From Pseudomarimonas salicorniae (GTDB taxonomy: Bacteria > Pseudomonadota > Gammaproteobacteria > Xanthomonadales > Xanthomonadaceae): DNA of 64,000 nt. Shown piece by piece: positions 59,221 through 64,000 of the stretch. The notes under the pieces are model-generated. The model did not search any database. It was not told the DNA's origin and saw nothing but the letters and a program-made list of their open reading frames with translations. The stretch covers positions 124,001 to 188,000 of the forward strand of contig NZ_JALNMH010000007.1 of NCBI RefSeq assembly GCF_023156535.1, in the 5' to 3' direction. The stretch's first letter is position 1. Every line of letters begins with the position of its first letter. Made by a program: the position numbers and the translations under genes.

Positions 59221-62200
59221 ATGTCGAGGCAACGATGGGCTACACCACTGGCCTGGCTGGCGCTGGTCGCAATGGGCGGGAGCGGTCCGGCGCTGAGCCG
59301 GGGGCTGGAAACCGGGACGGTAGCGGTATCCGCCGAACAACGGTCGGCATTGCGCGAGGCGCTGGACAAGGCGCTCTCGGCAGGCACTCGGCTAGAGGCG
59401 GCCAGCAACGGCGACGGTGCAGTCGGAGACCAGTTCGGTGTGTCGGTGGCCGTGGACGGCAACACCGCGCTGATCGGGGCCTGGCGCGACACCGTCGGCG
59501 ACCGACCACACCAGGGCTCGGCCTACGTATTCGTCCGCGACGGGCAGGAGTGGGTCCTGCAGGCGAAGCTGATTGCCGAAGATGGAAACGCCAGCGACCA
59601 GTTCGGTTATGCCGTCGCCCTGGATGGAGACGACGCGCTGGTCGGCGCGCTTTACGATGATGTCGATGCGAGGACGGACCAGGGTTCGGCCTACGTGTTC
59701 CGTCGCACCGGCGAAAGCTGGCAGCAGATCCAGAAGCTGACCGCCGATGGCGGGGAGGCCGGAAGCCTCTTCGGCTCGGCGGTTGCCCTGCAGGGCAGCA
59801 CGGCGCTGATCGGCGCATTCGGCGCAACCGTCGACGGACGTGGCAATCAGGGCGCTGCGTACGTGTTTCAGCGGTTTGGCAGCGGCTGGCACCAGCAGGC
59901 CCGGCTCACCGCCGCCGACGGCGAGGCCAACGACATGTTCGGCACCGCGGTGGCGCTTGACCTGGAGACCGCGTTGGTCGGCGCGCCATTCGACCGCGTC
60001 GGCAGCAACAGCTGGCAGGGATCGGCTTACCTGTTCACCCGGGCCGATAGCGAGTGGTCGCAGTACCAGCGGGTGACCGCGATCGACGGCGCCTTCAACG
60101 ATCAATTCGGCAGCGCGGTGGCCTTGAAGGGTTCTCTGGCCCTGATCGGTGCGCCGGCCGACGACGTAGGCGGCGTTCCGGACCAGGGCTCGGGCTACGT
60201 TTTCCAGAAGAACGGACCCACCTGGCAGCAGATGACGCGTCTGAATCCCGCCGATGGCGCGCAGGGTGACCAATTCGGCTCGGCACTGGCGATCACCGAG
60301 TTTGCCTGGGCGATTTCCGCCCCATTCGCCAGGCAGCAGCGCGGCGCGATCTATACCTACAAGCTGGACGAATCCGGCGCCTGGCCGCCGCACATGACCC
60401 TCGCCGCCAGCGACGCGGAGGACGGTGATTACTTCGGACGCTCGGTGGCCCTCTCGCAAACGGAGCTGTTGAGCGGCGTGTATCTCGACGACGTTGACGG
60501 CCAGGTAGATCAGGGATCGGTCCGCATGTTCTCCAAGATCGGCGCCAACTGGCACGATCAGGGGCGGCTCGACAGCGGCCAGGGCGCGGGCGGCCGAAGG
60601 CTGGGAGAGGTGCTGGCGCTGGACGGCGATACCGCCGTCGTCGGGCTGCCATCCGCGACGGTGGCCGGGCGCCCGGGCCAGGGAGAGGTGCTGCTGTTCG
60701 CCCGTCAGGACGACGCTTGGCGTGAATTCCAGCGCCTGCACCTCGAGGACGGAAACAGCGGCGACGGCTTCGGCAGCGCCGCGGCCCTGCTCGGGGACAC
60801 GCTGCTGATCGGCGCCCCGGGCGAGGACGCCTTGGGGGACAGCGACCGCGGTGCGGTGCATGTTTTCCTTCGCATCGACGGCAGCTTCGTGGCTCAGGGG
60901 CGGCTCCTGGCCGAAGATGGCCTGCCCGGCGATGCATTCGGCGGCGCCTTGGCGCTGTCCGCCGACCATGCCCTCATCGGCGCCGCCTATCGCGACCACG
61001 ACACGCTCGAGGACGTCGGTGCGGTGTATGCATTCGAACGTCTGGATGGCGGATTCTCCCCCACCCAGCTGCTGGTGCCCCTGGCCTACCAGGAGAACCA
61101 ACGCATCGGCTCCGCGCTGTCGATCAGCGCGGGACGCCTGCTGGCCGGGGCCCCGGGCTACAACGATGGCGAGGGCGCTGCCTACGTGTTCGCGAAGGCG
61201 GGGATGGCCTGGCAACAGCAGGCAAGACTGCAGGCAAGCGGGGGCGTACCCGGAGATCAGTTCGGCAGCGCAGTGTCCCTGGATGGCGACACCGCCTTGA
61301 TCGGCGCCCCGTTTACTGTAATCGGCGCGCACGTGGCCCAGGGCGCGGCCCTGGTCTTCCACCATGACGGGCAGGCCTGGGTCGAGGAGACACGGCTGAC
61401 CGACCCTGCCGGGTCGGGTCAGGATCATTTCGGCAGCGCCGTGGCGATCAGCGGGGAAGCCGCGCTGATCAGCGCCCCTGGGGCGGACGGTACGCTCGCC
61501 GATCAAGGGGCGGTGATCCTGTTTGCCCGTCGCCAGTCGGGCTGGGCACTGCATGCCACCCTCCTGGAAGCACAGGGCCGGACATCGGCCGCCTTCGGCA
61601 GGGCGTTGGCCGTCGCCCAGGATCGCGTTCTCATTGGCGCACCGGGCAGTAACAGTGGGCCACCGTTCGGCAATCCCGACGAGGGGGCCGCCTACATCTT
61701 CGACGGCGTGGCACCGAGACAACGCACTGCCACCTCGTTTACCGCCCAGACCCCGGTAAGCGCCTCGGTAGCCACGTGGACCGTCGTGGAAGCGCTGGTC
61801 AGCGGGGAACAGGCCGAGCCACAGGGTGGCGAGCTCACCGTCACTGCCAGCAGCGGAGAGTCCTGCCAGGATCCGATCTCCACCGACGACCCCGGGTACG
61901 GCTTGCGATTCGCCTGCTCCCTGCGCTTCTCCACGCCAGGGCCGCGTACGCTCGTCGCCCACTACAGCGGCAGCCCCGATCATCAGTCCAGTGAGTCATC
62001 GCCATGGCCGCTGCAGGTGGATGCCACGCTCACCGTCACTCCGGGCGTGCTTCCCTCCGCCATAGTCGGTCAGATGTATCACCAGGTGCTGGGCGCTTCC
62101 GGCCAGGGCAGCAGAGCGCCCTACCGGTTCGCGGTAGTGGAGGGCGCCCTGCCAGCCGGCCTTTCGCTCGACCCGACGAGCGGCCTGCTCGACGGCGTGC

Positions 62201-63387
62201 CGACCGTTGCCGGCGGCTATACCTTCACCGTCGAGGCGCGGGATGGCAGCGGCGCCGAGCTGGGGGGGCCGTTCAGTGGACGACGTGGATTCAATCTCGC
62301 CGTGCTGGCCGGGGGCAGCCCGCCACGGATCGTCGTCGCCTCACGACTGACCATGCTGGAAGATGAGTCCGGCGTCGTCCTGCCCATCGACATCAGCGAC
62401 GCCGAAACCCCGGCCAGCGGGCTGTCCCTGAGCATTACCAGCAGCGATCAGGCCATCATCAGCGATGCCGCGCTGGCCGCAGGATTGGGGGGAGTCGCGG
62501 GTCAGCGCCAGCTTCGGCTGCAGACTGGCACCGACGCAAACGGCCTTGCGCTGCTGCAACTGACGGTGCGCGATGCCGATGGGCAGACCGGGCTCGCCAC
62601 CGTGGAACTGCAGGTGATGGCGGTCAACGACCCGCCGCAGGTGCGCTTTGGTCCGAACCAGTACTGGCCGGTCGGGACACCCGGCCCGCATGAGGTTGGC
62701 GACTTCATCGTCAGCGCGAATCCAGGGCCGGCAGACGAAGCCGGCCAGCAGATCAGCTTCTCCGCCGCCATCAGCGACGACCCTGATGCCGTGCTGACAT
62801 CGGTCAGCCTGTCCGAAAGCCGGGGATTGAGCTATGTGCTGAGCGGCAACCCGGGCGTCGCAACAGTCACGCTGGGGGCAACGGACGACGGCGGTGACGC
62901 CAACGGCGGCATCGCCGTGGCGACGCCCCGAGCGCTGCGAATCGTTGTGTCGGACCGCAGCGACCTGAGCGTCAGCATCCGTCGCCAGCTGCCGAAGGCT
63001 GCCGTCCTGGGCGAGGCCCTGGCCAAGGGAAGTACCCTCGCGAGCTATCACATCGAAGTGCTCAACCATGGACCGGTGGCCGCCAGCGAGGTTCTGCTGC
63101 AAGTGACCCCTCGCAGCGGGTTGAGCAGGGTGACCTGGACCTGCACCGTGGCCGGAGCGACCTGCCGCCCTCCCTTTGGAGCCGGACCGGCGGTGACCCG
63201 CCTGGATCTCGCCGTCGGCCAAACCGCGCTGATCGAACTTGATGGGGTGATCGAGCCTACCCAGAACTTCGTCGAAATCTCGGCGCGGGCTACCGGTAGC
63301 GGCAGTGTGTTGCTTCCTGAGGATGACCGGGCAACCCTGATCGAGCCTGCGAACGGTACCGCCATCTACCGGGGTGGCTTCGAGTGA
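59221..63387 (+). CDS. Large secreted protein with 14 FG-GAP-like repeats and GFE C-terminus
   Basis: A 1388-residue secreted protein with signal peptide (about 1-27, ending GPALSRG). Residues 60-825 hold 14 repeats of about 55 residues on the pattern GDQFGSAVALDGDTALIGAP, then GSAYVF; 14 equals two seven-bladed beta-propellers. Next come an Ig-like domain (about 830-940), a putative-Ig domain (about 945-1030, ALPAGLSLDPTSGLLDG), a cadherin-like domain (about 1040-1145), and a DUF11-like domain (about 1250-1370, YHIEVLNHGPVAASEV). The protein ends IYRGGFE, a C-terminal form I recall from secreted Xanthomonadales proteins. No membrane helix follows. Perhaps an adhesin; function is inference. 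Confidence 0.9.
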   Translation: MSRQRWATPLAWLALVAMGGSGPALSRGLETGTVAVSAEQRSALREALDKALSAGTRLEAASNGDGAVGDQFGVSVAVDGNTALIGAWRDTVGDRPHQGSAYVFVRDGQEWVLQAKLIAEDGNASDQFGYAVALDGDDALVGALYDDVDARTDQGSAYVFRRTGESWQQIQKLTADGGEAGSLFGSAVALQGSTALIGAFGATVDGRGNQGAAYVFQRFGSGWHQQARLTAADGEANDMFGTAVALDLETALVGAPFDRVGSNSWQGSAYLFTRADSEWSQYQRVTAIDGAFNDQFGSAVALKGSLALIGAPADDVGGVPDQGSGYVFQKNGPTWQQMTRLNPADGAQGDQFGSALAITEFAWAISAPFARQQRGAIYTYKLDESGAWPPHMTLAASDAEDGDYFGRSVALSQTELLSGVYLDDVDGQVDQGSVRMFSKIGANWHDQGRLDSGQGAGGRRLGEVLALDGDTAVVGLPSATVAGRPGQGEVLLFARQDDAWREFQRLHLEDGNSGDGFGSAAALLGDTLLIGAPGEDALGDSDRGAVHVFLRIDGSFVAQGRLLAEDGLPGDAFGGALALSADHALIGAAYRDHDTLEDVGAVYAFERLDGGFSPTQLLVPLAYQENQRIGSALSISAGRLLAGAPGYNDGEGAAYVFAKAGMAWQQQARLQASGGVPGDQFGSAVSLDGDTALIGAPFTVIGAHVAQGAALVFHHDGQAWVEETRLTDPAGSGQDHFGSAVAISGEAALISAPGADGTLADQGAVILFARRQSGWALHATLLEAQGRTSAAFGRALAVAQDRVLIGAPGSNSGPPFGNPDEGAAYIFDGVAPRQRTATSFTAQTPVSASVATWTVVEALVSGEQAEPQGGELTVTASSGESCQDPISTDDPGYGLRFACSLRFSTPGPRTLVAHYSGSPDHQSSESSPWPLQVDATLTVTPGVLPSAIVGQMYHQVLGASGQGSRAPYRFAVVEGALPAGLSLDPTSGLLDGVPTVAGGYTFTVEARDGSGAELGGPFSGRRGFNLAVLAGGSPPRIVVASRLTMLEDESGVVLPIDISDAETPASGLSLSITSSDQAIISDAALAAGLGGVAGQRQLRLQTGTDANGLALLQLTVRDADGQTGLATVELQVMAVNDPPQVRFGPNQYWPVGTPGPHEVGDFIVSANPGPADEAGQQISFSAAISDDPDAVLTSVSLSESRGLSYVLSGNPGVATVTLGATDDGGDANGGIAVATPRALRIVVSDRSDLSVSIRRQLPKAAVLGEALAKGSTLASYHIEVLNHGPVAASEVLLQVTPRSGLSRVTWTCTVAGATCRPPFGAGPAVTRLDLAVGQTALIELDGVIEPTQNFVEISARATGSGSVLLPEDDRATLIEPANGTAIYRGGFE

Positions 63388-63507
63388 GGGGGTCGCCCGT
63401 CGACGCATCCGCCCTACCGGTCGGAGGGTACCGCTGCTGACCGGATAGCCCGGCCCGATGGCGGTGCGCCGTGGTGCGGCCGCGGCGGCCCGCCACGGGC
63501 CACCGCG

Positions 63508-63999
63508 CTATCGATTGCCGGACGCGCCCTGATCCATCGCGGCCGTTGGCGCTGCAAACAGCCGCACCCTGTCCTCGGGCCCAAGCAACCGCCATTGCCC
63601 CTCCGGCAGACCGGCCAGCTCAAGCCCGCCAATCCGTTCGCGATGCAGGCTCAGCACGTGGTTTCCGCTGGCGGCGAACATCCGCCGGACCTGGTGGTAG
63701 CGGCCCTCGTGCAGGGTCAGGCGCGCCCGACGCGGGGCCAACACCTCGAGTTCCGCCGGAAGCAGCGGCGTTGTCTCCGACTCGAGCATCAGCGAGCCAC
63801 TGGCGAACAGCTCGGCCTCATCGCCGCGCAGGTCCTCGGCCAGCTCGGCGCGGTAGACCTTGTCGAGGCGCGACTTCGGCGAAACGATGCGATGCAGCAG
63901 GGCGCCGTCGTCGGTCAGCAGAAGCAGGCCGCTGGTGTCACGGTCGAGGCGGCCGACGGTGGAGAGCTGCGGCGAGCGCTGGCGAAAGCGCGGAGGAAA
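63508..63999 (-). CDS. rsuA: RsuA-type rRNA pseudouridine synthase, N-terminus cut by window edge
   Basis: The last 163 residues of a pseudouridine synthase open to the right edge. The catalytic motif GRLDRDTSGLLLLTDDG is complete, with the nucleophile Asp in RLDRD, and YRAEL, GRYHQVRRM and HRERIGGLEL follow as in the RsuA/RluB/E/F family. The S4-like N-terminal domain would lie outside the window. The RsuA assignment (16S rRNA position 516) rather than RluE is by overall resemblance. Confidence 0.85.
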   Translation of the reverse strand, partial: FPPRFRQRSPQLSTVGRLDRDTSGLLLLTDDGALLHRIVSPKSRLDKVYRAELAEDLRGDEAELFASGSLMLESETTPLLPAELEVLAPRRARLTLHEGRYHQVRRMFAASGNHVLSLHRERIGGLELAGLPEGQWRLLGPEDRVRLFAAPTAAMDQGASGNR

Positions 64000-64000
64000 C

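Noticed and set aside
59392-61983. An 863-codon frame opposite the FG-GAP gene
   Set aside because: It mirrors the repeats of the plus-strand gene, which has a signal peptide and clear domains; the opposite peptide is a composition effect.

Overview
This is a very GC-rich chromosomal window from a Gram-negative gammaproteobacterium. Lipid A synthesis (lpxC), outer-membrane proteins and an autotransporter show the Gram-negative envelope. The gene order algZ-algR-hemC, the dcw cluster layout (including a missing murD), the palindromic and heptamer repeats and a secreted protein ending in ...GFE all point to the order Xanthomonadales (Lysobacterales). The genus cannot be fixed from the sequence alone. 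No rRNA, tRNA, phage, insertion sequence or CRISPR array was recognised.

Bases 1-5755 hold a proteobacterial dedicated sortase (Pds) locus. It has a two-component pair on the minus strand (pdsS, cut by the window edge, and pdsR). Divergently it has a VIT/von Willebrand A surface protein, a 64-residue unknown protein and a class GN sortase. A 99-residue flagellar-rod-like protein sits between the two arms.

Bases 5800-22340 carry housekeeping and envelope genes: rpe, a short J-domain protein with a cytochrome c lipoprotein, purC, an EamA exporter, the tail-specific protease prc, and the cell-wall/lipoate run mltB-rlpA-dacC-ybeD-lipB-lipA. These are followed by a patatin-like esterase, a WYL regulator, an SLC13-type transporter and a DUF481 outer-membrane protein. 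Palindromic repeats fill several gaps.

Bases 22341-33448 carry hemC-algR-algZ, a TorF-like porin, a c-di-GMP phosphodiesterase response regulator, fadD, a Calx-beta autotransporter and a Nudix-ThiE fusion.

Bases 33610-54557 are one long cell-division and cell-wall region on the minus strand: mraZ-rsmH-ftsL-ftsI-murE-murF-mraY-ftsW-murG-murC-ddl-ftsQ-ftsA-ftsZ, then lpxC, an M23 peptidase and secA, with a DUF721 gene on the plus strand. Most genes from murC to rsmH overlap by 1-11 bases, so translation is probably coupled. MraZ-type boxes precede mraZ. murD is absent. Short heptamer arrays lie on both sides of ftsA, and one encodes the end of FtsQ.

Bases 54938-64000 carry etfB-etfA, glmS, a 1388-residue secreted protein with 14 FG-GAP-like repeats, and the C-terminal part of an RsuA-type pseudouridine synthase that runs off the right edge.
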